From positions 11,266,225 to 11,330,224 of the forward strand of contig OY720347.1 of NCBI GenBank assembly GCA_963082975.1: DNA of 64,000 bases. The letters are read 5' to 3'. The notes under the pieces are model-generated. The model had not been told where the DNA came from. It saw only the letters and a list, made by a program, of their open reading frames with translations, and searched no databases. Each line of letters opens with the position of its first letter. The first letter of the stretch is position 1. Source of the DNA: Labia minor. Lineage: Eukaryota > Arthropoda > Insecta > Dermaptera > Spongiphoridae. Below are positions 35,801 to 48,849 of this stretch, in pieces. The position numbers and the translations under genes were made by a program.

Positions 35801-38800
35801 AAAGCAAACATACAATATTGTTTTGACAGTTATTTAAAATTAATTTAAAAACAAAATCCAAAATACCTAATTTACATTTTATTATAATCGCGGGGGGGGG
35901 GGGGGAATTGATTGGAATTTTTGGGTCTCGAATAGTGAATGGTTGAGAAACGCTGTACCTATTTTTTTTATAATTTTTTCCATATGTCCAAAAGCCAACA
36001 TATATATTTCATTTAAAAATTTATTACAATTTACATTTATTTTTTATTATAAAATTTGTATATGATTTTCTCATTACTGTGTATAAGTAAATAATAATTT
36101 AAATCTTTAAAACCTAATTAAATTTAATTTTAAATAAACTAAAATATATCGATAATTTTTAAATATCTTTAATTAATAAATGTTGTAAATAAAAATGTAT
36201 GACATTAAAAAATTAGTATAAATCTAAATAATTACATATGATTTTGTTCTTGTATTAATTTAATATTATTGTTTTTATTATCTTCTTTTTCTTTGTATAT
36301 ATATATATTTTTAATACTTTTATCAATAATTTTTTTAAAATTATATTATATTTAATTGAATTTTTAAGATTAGTATTTTTTTTAGGTTCAATGGTTATTA
36401 GAAAACTATGAAACCGCTGAGGGAGTGTCATTACCCAGATCTACACTCTACAACCATTATCAACGTCACTGTAATGAACATAAGCTTGATCCTGTAAACG
36501 CCGCATCATTTGGAAAATTAATTCGATCGGTATTTTTGGGATTACGAACTCGTAGACTAGGTACTCGAGGCAATAGCAAATATCACTATTATGGAATTCG
36601 AGTCAAACCTGGATCGAGTTTAAATCAATTAGGTGAAGATGGAAATTCTCCTTTGAGTGGGAGAGGATCCGTTGGACCACAAACCACTCCAGGAGGATCA
36701 GCTACCTCCTCTCAACGTCGGTATAAATTTCTAGGTGCTAAGTCTGAACCGACTGGTGGCCAATATGAGCAATCGAATACTAACCCCACTCATTCATCAG
36801 GACAGATCAATTGCTCTCCATCACAAGTAAATTCTTAGTGCTTTCTCTATAAATTTATATTTTTTTTGTTTAATTAATATGAATGTATTTTGACAGAATT
36901 CTCATCATCATCAATATCTTGGAGATGGAGTTGGTGCAATCCCTGAATTTCCAGAAATTGCTCTAACATCCGAATTAGCACTTCCCGAAGATTGCACTTT
37001 CGAAGATGTGGATACTTTACGAAGTATTTATCGCGAACATTGTGAGGTAATTTTCTCAACACTAAATTATATTTTGCCTTATCAGACGAAAGTAAGTTAT
37101 AAAAAGAGTTCTTTTTATACAATAATTCATAACTTTTGGCAGGCCTTTTTGGATGCAGTCATTACTTTGGAATTTCAAACAGTTGAAAGTGTTTGGAGAG
37201 AATTTTGGAGGAGTCAAGATAATAATAATGGTGAAGAATGCGAAGAGGAAAAATATTTATCAAAGTAATAATTATTCCTTTTTTATTTTATTTTATTTAA
37301 TTTTTTTAATATCAATACACTTCAAATAATTTCTTTTTTCAGAACTAAATTATATCAACTATGCAAATGTGAACCAGTTCAACAATTTATTCGACATGTT
37401 GATTATCTTTTTTATCAAAATCTTGTTGAAGTATTAATCCCTGATGTCCTTCGACCCATTCCAAGTAAATATATGTTTTTTTTTTATAAAGAATATAAAT
37501 AAAAAATCCGGAGTGTCTCCACTCGACTATCTCGCAAATTTAAATTAGATTAATTACAATATATTATATTTAATTTAAATTATAAATTAAAATAAATATT
37601 TATTAAACCCCCGCGTGTTTACCTCTTTGTTGATGGCACGAGTTTACGTACTGGCGCGTGATTAGCTGTCAACGTGTTAAAAAAAATTACGGTACTTTCA
37701 GCGATTCAATCAAGCTGAAATTCTATATATAACAATTTTATACAATTTTTAAACATATGAAAAACTATCAAACATATCTTTATTTTTACGGTCAGTTTAG
37801 AGGAAAAAAAGCAAAACATGGTAGGTAATGACCCACTTCCGGTTGAGCTATATTTCTCAAAAGTTGATAGAAAACTACAAAATTTGAATAATTTTACTAT
37901 TCTAGCTCAAACCCTTTTTGCGTAATCTTGTCTACATACACACAGACATTTTTCTCAACCTTAGTCAAAATGACTCAGAGACCTTCAAAACGTATCAAAA
38001 CATCAAAATCTCGACATCGAAAATTTTCGTGATCGCAATACTACCTCTGGCGAGATATTAAAAAGTTGTATTGGAAATTTCTTAATAATTTGAAAAAATC
38101 TAGACAGAATATTGTAGAAATGAATTGAATATATATTAATTATTTAAATATTTTCTAATTTTAGGCACATTAACTCAGGCTATCCGTAATTTTGCAAAGG
38201 GCCTTGAATCTTGGTTAACATCAGCGATGCAGGGATGCCCTCAAGAAATGATGGAACTAAAAGTCTGTGCTGTGAGCTCTTTTGCTCAAACATTAAGGAG
38301 ATACACATCACTTAACCATCTTGCGCAAGCTGCTCGGGCCGTACTTCAAAATTCGGCTCAAATTAATCAAATGCTTGTAGATTTAAATCGTGTTGATTTT
38401 CATAATGTTCAAGAGCAGGTATTATATTTATAATATAAATTATATTAATAAAATATTATTAATTGAATAATTATTTCTTAATAATAACTTAATTAATTTT
38501 TTTTTATTTTAGGCTTCTTGGGTTTGTCAATGTGACGATGGTGTTGTTCAAAGACTCGAAGAGGATTTTAAAGTAACACTTCAACAACAAAATTCCTTAG
38601 AACAATGGGCTGCTTGGCTTAAAGGAGTTGTTACTCAAGTTTTAAAGCCATACCAAGGAAAACCAAATTTTGCTAAAGCGGCTAGACAATTCCTTCTTAA
38701 ATGGTCATTTTATAGGTATAATTAATTTTTATTATAAATATTAAATAAATTATTACAGAATAAATTTTTATACAAATTATTATTTCAGTTCTATGGTTAT

Positions 38801-39205
38801 TCGTGATCTTACTTTAAGAAGTGCCGCAAGTTTTGGATCTTTCCACCTTATACGTCTTCTATATGATGAATACATGTTTTTCTTAATCGAGCATCAAGTT
38901 GCTCAAGAAACAGGTGAAACGCCTATTGCAGTAATGGGAGAGGTAAATGACTCAATTTTTTTAAATTAAAGTAAATGGGCATGAGTAATTTTTGTTCTTA
39001 GATATTCATATTTTAATTAGAGTATTTATTCATTGAAATTATAATTTAACAAAGTTCTAATATTATTTATTTTCACTCTTTTAAGAAATTGCCTACATCA
39101 ACTACAAGTTTATTCCCGCCTGAGACATTAAATGGGAATAGTCCATCATCATCAATTACGATTAAATCAGAACTCAACCATGCAAAAAGGCTTAAAATAA
39201 GCTAA
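27752..39205 (+). CDS. Rfx: RFX transcription factor, RFX1/2/3 type (up to 16 coding exons)
   Basis: Winged-helix transcription factor binding X-box promoter motifs as a dimer; RFX1/2/3 (DAF-19, Drosophila Rfx) activate ciliary genes. Exons: 27752-27827 (candidate), 30835-31259, 31332-31545, 32394-32441 (cassette), 32985-33102, 33171-33273, 33563-33739, 34055-34237, 36386-36826, 36897-37046, 37143-37264, 37343-37464, 38165-38418, 38513-38715, 38789-38942, 39086-39205. All phases agree; with every exon the product is 969 aa. The N-terminal half is Ser/Ala/Gln-rich and includes [12 protein letters not shown] and [10 protein letters not shown], typical of the activation region. The DNA-binding domain (about 449-523) has [15 protein letters not shown] and [20 protein letters not shown]. 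Dimerisation-region blocks follow: [69 protein letters not shown]. The exon 34055 start could instead be 34046. Introns hold a foldback repeat, a hAT MITE and a Helentron-like repeat. Confidence 0.92.
29253..29266. promoter_or_regulatory. X-box-like motif 1
   Basis: GTTGTTAGGACAAC fits the degenerate RFX-site consensus RYYNYYATRRNRAC at 13 of 14 positions (G for T in the centre). It is also an inverted repeat GTTGT/ACAAC. Confidence 0.5.
29283..29296. promoter_or_regulatory. X-box-like motif 2
   Basis: GTCTCCATAGCCAC fits RYYNYYATRRNRAC at 13 of 14 positions (C at position 12) and keeps the CCAT core. It lies 16 bp after motif 1. Confidence 0.55.
32394..32441 (+). CDS. RFX 48-nt cassette exon
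   Basis: Acceptor ACTATGCAG and donor GTAG|GTAAGG bound 48 nt that enter and leave in phase 1. They add 16 residues with no stop, [16 protein letters not shown], to the activation region between ITVT and VSDGD. Because it is symmetric, skipping keeps the frame. The surrounding intron is far more AT-rich. Confidence 0.65.
33313..33497. repeat. Foldback repeat in an RFX intron
   Basis: Two arms of about 75 bp, almost perfectly complementary (GGAATTTTGTAAATAAAACC and its reverse complement, each leading to an A/T homopolymer), around a loop of about 30 bp (CAAATAATACGT...). MITE-like. No terminal duplication identified. It lies between the exons ending 33273 and starting 33563. Confidence 0.85.
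35728..35955. mobile_element. hAT MITE in an RFX intron
   Basis: 228-bp element with ends CAGCGATTCTCAATC and, reversed, CAGCGTTTCTCAACC, and a G homopolymer near 35893. The flanking 8-mers do not match, so the duplication has decayed or the ends are misjudged by a few bases. Confidence 0.6.
37509..38059 (-). mobile_element. Helentron-like repeat, family 2, in an RFX intron
   Basis: Fills most of the 700-bp intron 37465-38164, starting about 45 bp after the donor. It shows the family hairpin GGAGTGTCTCC next to ACTATCTCGC at one end and GCGAGATA at the other. Antisense to RFX. Confidence 0.65.
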
Positions 39206-41555
39206 AATATTTTTACATGAAAAGTGGCACAAGACCTGGTTAATGCATAGAAATACATATGAATATTATTTTTTATTTTATATTTTAATATATTAATATT
39301 TAATATTGTTAGTGATATTATATATATCATAGAAACTAATTAAGTATAGCAGAATGAGGCTTAATTAAACGAAAATTTTATCAGGGTCTATAACTAGCCA
39401 TAAGGTTTTATATTATGAAAGTTTATACAGACATTTTGGTGAACAAAAAAGAAAAATTAAATAAAAAAAAATACAAAAAAAAAAAACAATGTTGAGTGTT
39501 AGCTGTTAAATGTTTAAATATAATTTAAAACATTTCAACATTTTTCTATGCATTGGACCATGTCCAAGCTCTAGATCTAGTCCAGAGTAAACACATTTGA
39601 TTTGCTCAAACTCAATCCATCCATACACATAAAAACGATTTCAAAATAATCCCAGAATAACGAAAGAAGAGAATTTATTTTTTATCTTAAACAAACATTC
39701 CATAAAAATTTAATATTGTTCGTTCCCCTAAAAATACTGATAAAAAATATTTTTTTTAATTATTAAAAAAATAAATATATAATTATATAAATAAATGTGT
39801 GATATTATCCAATATAATTATTAATAATTATTAAAATATACACTAAAATTATTTCTCTTGTTTGATGGTGAAGAAATTTTATTTTTAACAAATTTATTAT
39901 ATATTATTATATTAGAAGCTATTTTAAAACTTACCACTGGACCTATAAAAAATTATAATTTAATGTTTTAAATCAGTGTTAATTTGAAATAAAGTTCATA
40001 AAACACTATTAAAAAGAAATATTTTCAAATAAATAATTATCATAAATATTTAAATAGATGTAGTTTTTGATATTTAACTTTAATATAAATTTATACATTG
40101 ATATATATTTTCAAAATAACGTCCTTGATTATAACTAATAACAATTAATAACGAGTCCGAAACTATATTTTAATAAAAAAAATTAAATTTATATTTTCAT
40201 TTTAAAATAGTTTCTTACAGGGACCACTTTTTACAATACATAGGAACTTTATTAAAAAGCTGTTTTTATTATTTAATGTCAAAAAATTAATTAATATCCT
40301 ATTCAACTGTTACTTAGTATTTCTTCCGGATTTTGTTAGCAAAACTTCGTTTATAGAAAATAAAACTGGACTGAATTCATAGTCGAATCTCATATTAAAA
40401 ATCATCTTAAGAACCGTGTTAAGATGTCATCTAGATTCATTCTAACACTTAACACTGTACTTAAGATGATCTTTAATATAATGAATTTAATATATATGAA
40501 TTCCGCCCTAAAAAAAATTAAAAAGACGAATTGAAAGACAACATAGTGGATATGAATTTTTTAATCACATTGAGTTTAAGATTCGTATAAGAATTTGAAT
40601 ATTAATTGAAACTATATTTTCCTGACATTTAATCCCGATTTTTCAGCTAAAATTGATCGAATAATTTCACAAAGTATCTTTATCATTGGTTAAATATCTG
40701 TAAATTATCACTTTATATATTAAATCATTTAACAATATTATTACATAATAATTATTAAAAAATATTTTATGTATAATATAATTTCATTCATTCCATTTAG
40801 GATTGATTATATTTAAATAAACCATCAAACAAGAAGAATTAATTGAAACAATTTGTCCCTTAAATAATTAATTTATATTTAATAATTTATTTTCTTTTTT
40901 TAATTCTGTAATATATTTCACACAAAAATTAAATCATATACAGAAAACTATACTTCAATATAGGCTTGTTTCAAATAACGTTTTCTCAACTTAGTTATCA
41001 GCAAACGTTCAAACTAAATTACTTTTTTGTCTCAATTGACTAGTTTGGACGTGTTCTGATCTCCAGAGACAACGGTTTGAACAAAACTTATAATACCTTA
41101 TTGACCGAAGTATTTAATTTATTTCTTTTTTAAACTATTAATAAAAGTAGTTTTCTTAAAATGTGGACATCCAAAATATAATTAAAAAAAATTATTTTTA
41201 TTGATTTGATTTATTCTTTTATTTATAGAAGAATATTTTCTATATTTTTTTTTATTAATTCTGCATTATACATCGACAAAAATCTTTTGGAATTTATAAT
41301 TGTTTTAATAACGTTTCAAAAAAACAAATAAATGATCAGGTTTTATGAAAATATTAAAAATGAATTATGATAATTAATTTTAATGTTAAAAACCTGTGCT
41401 TATTTTAAATTTTAATTATTCTATTATATTAATATCATTCACCTTTAGTGTTTTGTAAGTCTTTTGTCCCAAATGTGTGAAATTTAATATAATTAATTCT
41501 TAATATATTTAATATCGATCTAATTAATTTAAATATATAGGTATGTATGACTATG

Positions 41556-41587
<32 letters not shown>

Positions 41588-43187
41588 ATTAGATTATTCT
41601 ACTAGTCATTAGATATATACATAACATACATATACAAAATATTTTTTAAGAAAACAATATATATTTAATATAAATAAATATATGGAAAAATTGAAAAAAA
41701 TATATACGTAATGTATACATGGATTATATATATTTAGATATTTATCATAAATATCGGATAAGGAACAAATCTTGCATATTAATTTATAATTTTTTAAAAT
41801 TCATTCTTCCTATAATACAAGAGATTAAATGTGGAAATTCATATGATTTTTATTTAATATTAATGAATTATTCAATGAAAATTTTATTATTTTTTCCCTT
41901 TTATTATTATTCCATATTGATGGAATCCTAAAAATAACAATTCTAAATAATTCATTATTTTTTTGTGATAATTAATTTAATTTACTTTTAAAATATTTAT
42001 AAAAGATGTTTTTAATTTATTTATTTAATTATTTTTTTTATCTAAATTTTATTTAATTTAAAATCAAATTGCTATTTGATTCTATTTATACATACGTATA
42101 TATTGTGAATATATTCTCATTTATTTATTAATAGTCAGAGTATATATTATAAATGTGGAGTGAAAATGAATTATCGAAACAAAAGGCGAAAAAATTGTTT
42201 TACAAATGAAAAATTCGCTATCGACATATTGGAAAATAAAAACAAAAAGAAAAAGTTAATAAATGAATGTCTAAAAAATAGAATAAATTAATTTGATGTA
42301 ATAAATTATGTGTTTTATTTTATTTTCAATCATCAACCTTTATTATATTTGTTATAATGTAGGCATATTTAATCTTTATTGTTTAAATACCCAAGTTTTT
42401 AACACTTAAAATGAAAATCAAAAAATTACTAAAATAAAGATCAAAAACAAAAAATTTAATTCGGTGGTGATTTAAATTTAAGAAACTTTTTTAATTGATA
42501 AATTTCTAATGCATAATTTTAACAAAAAATGATTCTTTTTTATCTTGGATCGAATAAATTATCCAATTTCAAAATAATGATATAAATTTTCATCTTTGAA
42601 ATTAAATGATATTAGAGTAAAAATATAATCTACGTTTTTTTTTTAAACATGTTAACTATGAATGTGTATGTAATTATTACATTACATTCATTTCCAAAAA
42701 TATTTACTATAAGTTATTAGGATAATTTTTATTATTGTATTTATTTTTTAGTTACAGGAGAATATTATAAACTTTTCTTTTCATGATTTTTTATTTTTTC
42801 TATAAATTCAATTATGAAATAATTTCATTTCTTGTTTCTTCCTTTTAAATGCTTCGCTCTAGTTAAACAGTCAAATTAAGATGATTATTACTTTCACTTG
42901 AATATATTTATGTATATAGGTATACATAAACAGGGTTAGTGCATCAAAATGATCAAAAATCCTGTAAGTATTTCTTAATTTTTTTCAAGTCTTAAATGAA
43001 TAATTCAAAAAGTTTCTTAATAATAATTTTGCTTAGAATATCATTTGATATTTGAATAAATATAACTAGTTATTTTTAAAACTATAGGAAATAAAATGGA
43101 AAAGAGCCGCTATTCGATAACGTACAGATACCATCAGAAATTCAAATGTTTACATAAATACTTTGGGCATCTATCAATGATCTAATA
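39206..43187. other. Intergenic, AT-rich
   Basis: Downstream of RFX. It holds RFX 3'UTR sequence of unknown length and AT dinucleotide runs (for example about 41558-41582). Short frames, including one of 70 aa at 41719 and one of 41 codons at 42166, have no supporting features. Confidence 0.45.
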
Positions 43188-43259
43188 CAGTGGTTTCCAA
43201 CCTTTCTGTGTACCGGCGCCTCCCTTTTGTTACAAAAAATTCTTGTGCCCCCCTTAATT
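43188..43259 (+). mobile_element. hAT left terminus
   Basis: CAGTGGTTTCCAACC followed by CTTTCTGTGTACCGGCGCC, the same family as 8044-8344. The rest is displaced by the Helentron-like repeat that starts at 43260. No right terminus was recognised beyond 46819. Confidence 0.6.
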
Positions 43260-43726
43260 ACCGACCGACGATAGTAAGGGAGGTATTGTTTTCACACCTA
43301 ATTTCACATGTTGAGATTATTACATATCTCCATGAATCATGCATTTTCTTAACAGAAAAAAGTATTTTTAGCATGATGTCTGTCCGTCCGTCCGTCCGTA
43401 TTGATGTGTACAGCCTGAACGGCTCAACCGATTTTGATGCAATTTGGTATATTTACTTAATGCATCAGTGGGATGAATTAATCAACTTTTCGTGCAAATC
43501 CGGAAACCGGAAGTGGTAGTATTAGCGATCGACGATAGGAAGGGAAGGGTTATTTTCACACCAAATTTCACATGAGGAGATTTTTTTACATATCACCACG
43601 AATCATGCACTTTGTATTGGTTTTATCCTCGAGAAAAATCATCTTTATTAGTTTTTTCTTAATTTAAAATTATATGACGTCATCCAGCCATTCATGACGT
43701 CACAGCCTGGTCTTACATATATATTA

Positions 43727-45633
43727 CTAGCTGCTCAGAGCTCCTTCGTCGCTCTTCACATCTAGACGGGGGCTCCGCCCCCTGTACCCCCGAGTGGTAC
43801 ATAGTATTTGGTTGAAAGTAGTAAAAGGTTTTCATCCATTTTGATTCAATCAATGTATAACATAAAACATTCATTTCTTATTGTGTGATTATTTAAAATA
43901 TATTTTAATTTAATCAGTAAATTAATTATATATATTTTTATTGAATATGTTATATCTATCTACTCGAAAGTTCTTGGCAGCTACAACCACATTTCTCCAA
44001 GTGTCCTTATCCTGAGCCTCTGTTCCATCTTTCTTACGTCATTCCCTGGTGTCCTCATCTTTGGCCCATAAATGCTGGGAAGAATCCTATTCTCAAATAC
44101 TCTGAATCCACTCTCATCTTCTAAGATCATAGACCATGTCTCACACCCATATAATACAACAGACAAAATAATTGTTTTATATATTTTAATTTTCATTCCC
44201 TTTTATAATAATTTTGATGAGATAAGCCTCTTTACTGCATGATAACAGGCGTTTCCCGATTGCAACTTCGATTTAAAATCTTCTCAAATATTATTATCCT
44301 TCGTGATTACATTCAATTTTTCTACATATTCAAATTCTACATTTTGTATGTTAATACTGCTCCTGTTTGTTTCTAAATATATTTATTTATCATTATTAAT
44401 TTCAAACCTCATCTCTTTTCCTACCTCGATTAATTTTTCCTCGCTATCTGTAATTGCAATTGCCGAATCTCCTATTATATTTAAGTCGTCTGGGTTACCT
44501 AATATTTTACAATTGATTTCCGCATCTTACTCTTTCTTTAATACCTTCAAGATAAATTTGAAGATCAAAATTTGAAAAAGTTTATTCGGATCTATTGAGT
44601 CATGCGTAGGTTTTACTAAAGTCTACAGATAATTAGTGAACAGAAATATTGAATTCGCGGTTTTTTCCAAATTCTGTCATAATGAAAATATCTTAATTAA
44701 TGTTGATCGATTTGGCCTGAACCCGCAATGATATCTTCTAATATTTCCTCCGCCTATGGTTCGTAAGTATTGTATATGTTATAATAGAGATAGAGTATAA
44801 TATTTCTTGATCATTTCATTTTGATATTTTAATTTCATTGCTTGATTTTTATTGAATATTTTGAATTATAATAAAATTTGAGAAAATGCAAAGTTAGAGA
44901 CTTGAGACAATTTATAAAAATTAATTTATAAAAATTAACGGTATAAAAGTATTGATAAAACTAAAGATAAATTAACAATATATACATTCATTAATAGTAT
45001 TAATTTAAATTAATGGATTTATTTGATTTTTTATTATTAAGTTCATTTATTAATTTTTTTAGATCTTAGTTAATTCCCTCCCTTAAAATAAAAGAAGTAT
45101 TCAAATATAGAAAGAATAAATACAAAATAATTTAAGTTAAATATGATTTAAATATTTTATTATATTAATTAAAATGAGAACTTTTAGAATAAATTATTTA
45201 ATTGAAATGATATTTGAATATTAGAATTTAAAATAAAAAGTTAAATATTATAATAATTCTTTGATTGGGAATCGCTAGTTATATACATTGTGTAAAATGA
45301 GTCCACCAGTCAGTGCGCCTGGCTCTTGAATGAACAACACGGAGAACTATATAAACTTTAAAAAATTAAATTCTGCGGTTATTGATTAGATATTAATAAA
45401 ATCTATAGCCTATGTTACCATAGAGGTATATAAGAATATTGTGATGTAATTTCATAGAAATTGTTTCTTATTTTTTGATGTTTATAATTCTAAATTACCG
45501 GTAAAGTGTCGGTTAAGTAGGAAATTTCTTTTTTGTTTGTTTCTATGACAAAAGTAAACAAATTACATACATACATACATACAAACACTCTCCTTTATAT
45601 ATATAGATATAGATATAGATATATAGATATAGA
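43727..45633 (-). mobile_element. Non-autonomous Helitron, copy D
   Basis: Inserted exactly between A and T of the host sequence ...TATTA|TAAATA..., with no target duplication, as Helitrons do; the empty site exists in copy 1 at about 4351. The minus strand begins TCTATATCTATA and ends CTAG after a degenerate hairpin. It has LINE-derived sequence in its 3' half and an ACAT microsatellite near its 5' end. Confidence 0.82.
43960..44565 (-). mobile_element. LINE reverse-transcriptase fragment in Helitron D
   Basis: Minus-strand translation gives DDLNIIGDSAIAITDSEEKL (the second half of the RT catalytic YADD block, here PDD), then after frame changes YKTIILSVVLYGCETWSM and FENRILPSIYGP. It is homologous to the fragment at 2490-3210. 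Several frameshifts; a dead remnant. Confidence 0.75.
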
Positions 45634-45757
45634 TAAATAAAATAAAATTAAAAATATTTATGTTATATCCATATCTGTTTTTTATTGCATTAATAGATAT
45701 ATTAAAATTATTTGAAATTGTTTCTGTAGCTGGAAATTAATTTACTTCAAACCGTCG

Positions 45758-46784
45758 CACAGTGGTATGAAACGCCAAAAAAGCTGGCCAAAAATCGAAA
45801 ATTGAAAAATTTTTTTTTTGCATGTCGTTTATGGTATTTTGTTGAAGACATATTTATGTACGAAAAGCTGAAAATGTAGAGCACTACCATGACTCTACGA
45901 GTTTTCCGAACATCTCAAAGTCAGCTGTTTTTACTTTCTCACGAGATTTCCCAAAACGTTTGAAATTCGAGCTCAGTCAAAATTGGTGTTTCGTTTCATA
46001 GAAAAGTTTCATTTGCAACTTGCGACATGGAAACTGTTGCTGGAGGTACGTACATGGACTTTTTTATTTTGTTTGCTAGAAATGCATGTATTATATTGAT
46101 ATTGGCTGATTTAAACCGCTTGTGTCAGAAAATGTAACCTGACGAAAAACTTTTCAAAAAACATTCCGCATTTTTTACATTGGTGACCATTGGTGACAAT
46201 CTCATTTGAATCATAAAGATAAAGGTCTATAGATAAAGAATCATGAAGAAAAAATTGCTCCTTTTTGCCCCATTTGTTCCTATGAATTTTTTTCCGAGCG
46301 CGCGAACGTCAACAGACTAGGGCCTATGGGACCCACAGGTACCTGCAGGTTAGTGCGATTAATATCTCGTTAAGGTGCACCTGTCACTTTTCAAAAGAAG
46401 GAAAGATATTTGAAGTAAAATCAATGTAACAGCTCACCTTTTCTCGAATTCCGTCGCCTATTTTAGATGCATAATATAGTTGTTCTCCTTTTTCTCTTCA
46501 TGACGTCATTTTTTGAAAAATCAACACATCATTTGAAATTTATCATTTTTTTTCGTACAATCTAACTTCAATTTCGAAATTTTCGGCTCAAAAAATCCCA
46601 GAGAACATACAATTGCGAATCTGACGTCACTTTTCTAAAAATCTGTCCGCCATTTTGAATTCGCCATTTTTTTTTTGTCAAATTTAAATTTCCTGACTCT
46701 CAAAACTATTGCCTACAAAATTTCAAGCTGTTTCACCAACATCTTCATTTTTGGCCAGCTATTTGGGCGTTTCAGACCACTGTG
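45758..46784. mobile_element. Non-autonomous Transib element
   Basis: 1027 bp with 38-bp terminal inverted repeats (three mismatches) starting CACAGTGGT. It is flanked by a 5-bp duplication CGTCG (45753-45757 and 46785-46789) within a family-1 Helentron-like repeat. Transib transposons, the RAG1-related superfamily, are known for CACWRTG termini and 5-bp G+C-rich duplications. No transposase frame inside. Confidence 0.8.
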
Positions 46785-47139
46785 CGTCGGTCGGTTCGGA
46801 CCTTGCTACAGGTCAACTTTATGAAATATATTTTCATTAAATTAAAATTATATCACATTTGGCAAACAATTTTAAATTTAAATTGAACCATTTACCTTAA
46901 TACGCCACCTCCTTGTTTTTTTTTTTCAAAATATGATAATTTCATTAATGAACTTCTTACTGATATATTTATAATTTTTTTTTTTTTAAATTTTCATTAA
47001 GATCTTTGAATAAAATTAAGCTTATTGATTTAATAGAATTAATAGAATTAAACTTATTGATTCGATTTAAGATGTATTCTAAAACACCATTAATTTTAAA
47101 AATTAATATTTGTTTATTTTATTTTTTAATATGTATTTT

Positions 47140-47310
47140 ATTTGAAATAATTTGCAGTATATCACTCCCCGCTCGCCCCTCTCCATGCCCCTCCGCCGCC
47201 TGGCCACACCTCCACTAGCCGGTCGGCTGGATTTAAAAGCATCAGTTCCCCTTGCCCCTTCCCTGCTGAGACCCTGAGCGGCCTCTCCACTGAAATCATT
47301 CCTTAATCAG
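47140..47310. promoter_or_regulatory. G+C-rich island, possible promoter
   Basis: A sharply G+C-rich segment (pyrimidine-rich CCCCTCTCC blocks, GCCGGTCGGCTGG) with a TATA-like TTTAAAAG near 47232 and an initiator-like ATCAGT just after. No frame of note. It may be an upstream or alternative GIPC promoter, or belong to an unseen transcript. Confidence 0.35.
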
Positions 47311-48179
47311 TCGCTAATCAAGAATTAATTGTAATTTTATTATTTATTTTTATTAATTAAAAGGAAGATTAGTGAACTTAAAAAAAAAAAATATTTCAAT
47401 AAAAATTAAATTTTATAAAGTGCATTTTTATAATTTTTTATTCATATACCCAAATAAATTTATAAATTTTTCATTCAAATCTTTGACAAGAATTATTCTT
47501 AAATATTCTATCAGATCTCATTAATTAAATTTTATTATAAGTTAAATTAAATTATTTAAAAATTAAAAACTCATATACAAAATTTTATTTTTCTTTAAAT
47601 ATATTTATTTATTTCAATATATATATTAATCCTATTAAAACTTATTTATTTAAAAAATAAGATGTGCTGATTATTTTCAAAATTCATATAATATAATTAT
47701 AAATCAAAAAAATATAAATTTCTTATATTCCTATAGGAATATATAATTTTAAATATTTTCTATATTCTTTGTAATCTGATTATCGCTCACACCGTTCGTT
47801 TCAAATCTCATATGAATATTGTTTTGTCAATTTCATATTATAACACTTTTGAAAAATGAATAATATTTCTATTACCTATATATCAATTAAACAGAATAAA
47901 ATCTTCGGGAAATTAATAATATAATCATAATTAGTTTTCTGATGTTTTCTAAGATATTTTTATTATATGTCTATTAAATGCGTATTATAACTTATTATAA
48001 TCATGGTTCTATATAGGATGTAAAATAATTCTAGTATTTTAATATTACAGAAATAAGATAATATTTTTAAAAATCTATACACTTTTTTAATCCTATTAAT
48101 ATTATTTATTTATTTATATCTTATTTTTTATTTCCTGTATATAATATAAATATCTAATCTTAATTATTTTTTTCTTTAT

Positions 48180-48444
48180 CGAGGCGAGAGTGATGCACAT
48201 CAATTCAAGTCTACGAGTTTAATCTGCGAGAAATATCAACCCTTTATTAACTCTGAGGTCAGTATTTATTATTAATTTTATTTTTAATTCAATTTAAATT
48301 TATTGATTATAAACTAATAAGTTATATTTCTTCTTCTATTTCATGTTTCAATCTTCGTTCCTGCTACTGAATGTTGATTTTAATTCTTGATTATCTTCTC
48401 CATCCTTCATGACGATGAAATGATTGAAATACAGCTCTCCAAAT
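48180..48444 (+). other. Possible non-coding exons
   Basis: Two segments end in strong donors: CTCTGAG|GTCAGT near 48258 and CCAAAT|GTAAGT near 48444, the latter preceded by ATACAG. They could be untranslated exons of a transcript from the 47.1-47.3 kb island. Splice-signal evidence only. Confidence 0.25.
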
Positions 48445-48849
48445 GTAAGTAATAATCGTTATTTATTTATCATGGCGCACTTTAAAATAGAAAATGTAAA
48501 TATAATATTTAAAGTAAAGTTTAATATAATATAGAAAGTATAATTAAATTACAATGATTTTTTGCTTTTGATAATATTCATTAGGAGATTATAGAGAAAT
48601 ATATTAAATTATATGACAGAATTTAGTGAGATTAGGGAATTTCAGAGCACATCTTTCAAGAAGAAGCATTGATAAAGGAGGCAGAAGAGACAAAGGTATT
48701 TTTAGAATTAATAGGTTTCGATGCATTATACTGGGAGGGTGGCTATTTTTTGATATATATATATATATATAGTAGTTAGGAATTTTCAGATGGTTGCCTC
48801 CTACATCCATGCCTGTTCTCATCATACTAATTCATAGATTAGATTAGAA

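Larger units (their letters stand above)
43260..46819 (+). mobile_element. Helentron-like repeat, family 1, copy 3, with two insertions
   Basis: Starts ACCGACCGACGATAG, has a short GTCC microsatellite, and ends with a CGTCGGTCGGT repeat and a degenerate hairpin before CAACTT. It is split by a Helitron (43727-45633) and, near its 3' end, by a Transib element (45758-46784). Removing both restores continuity with copies 1 and 4. Confidence 0.75.

Noticed and set aside
42166-42291. 41-codon basic frame (MNYRNKRRKNCF...)
   Set aside because: Could be a terminal exon, but there is no partner exon, conserved motif or clear acceptor. Left as intergenic.
43190-43519. 109-codon plus-strand frame
   Set aside because: It runs across the hAT terminus into the Helentron-like repeat; the peptide comes from repeat DNA and has no domain.
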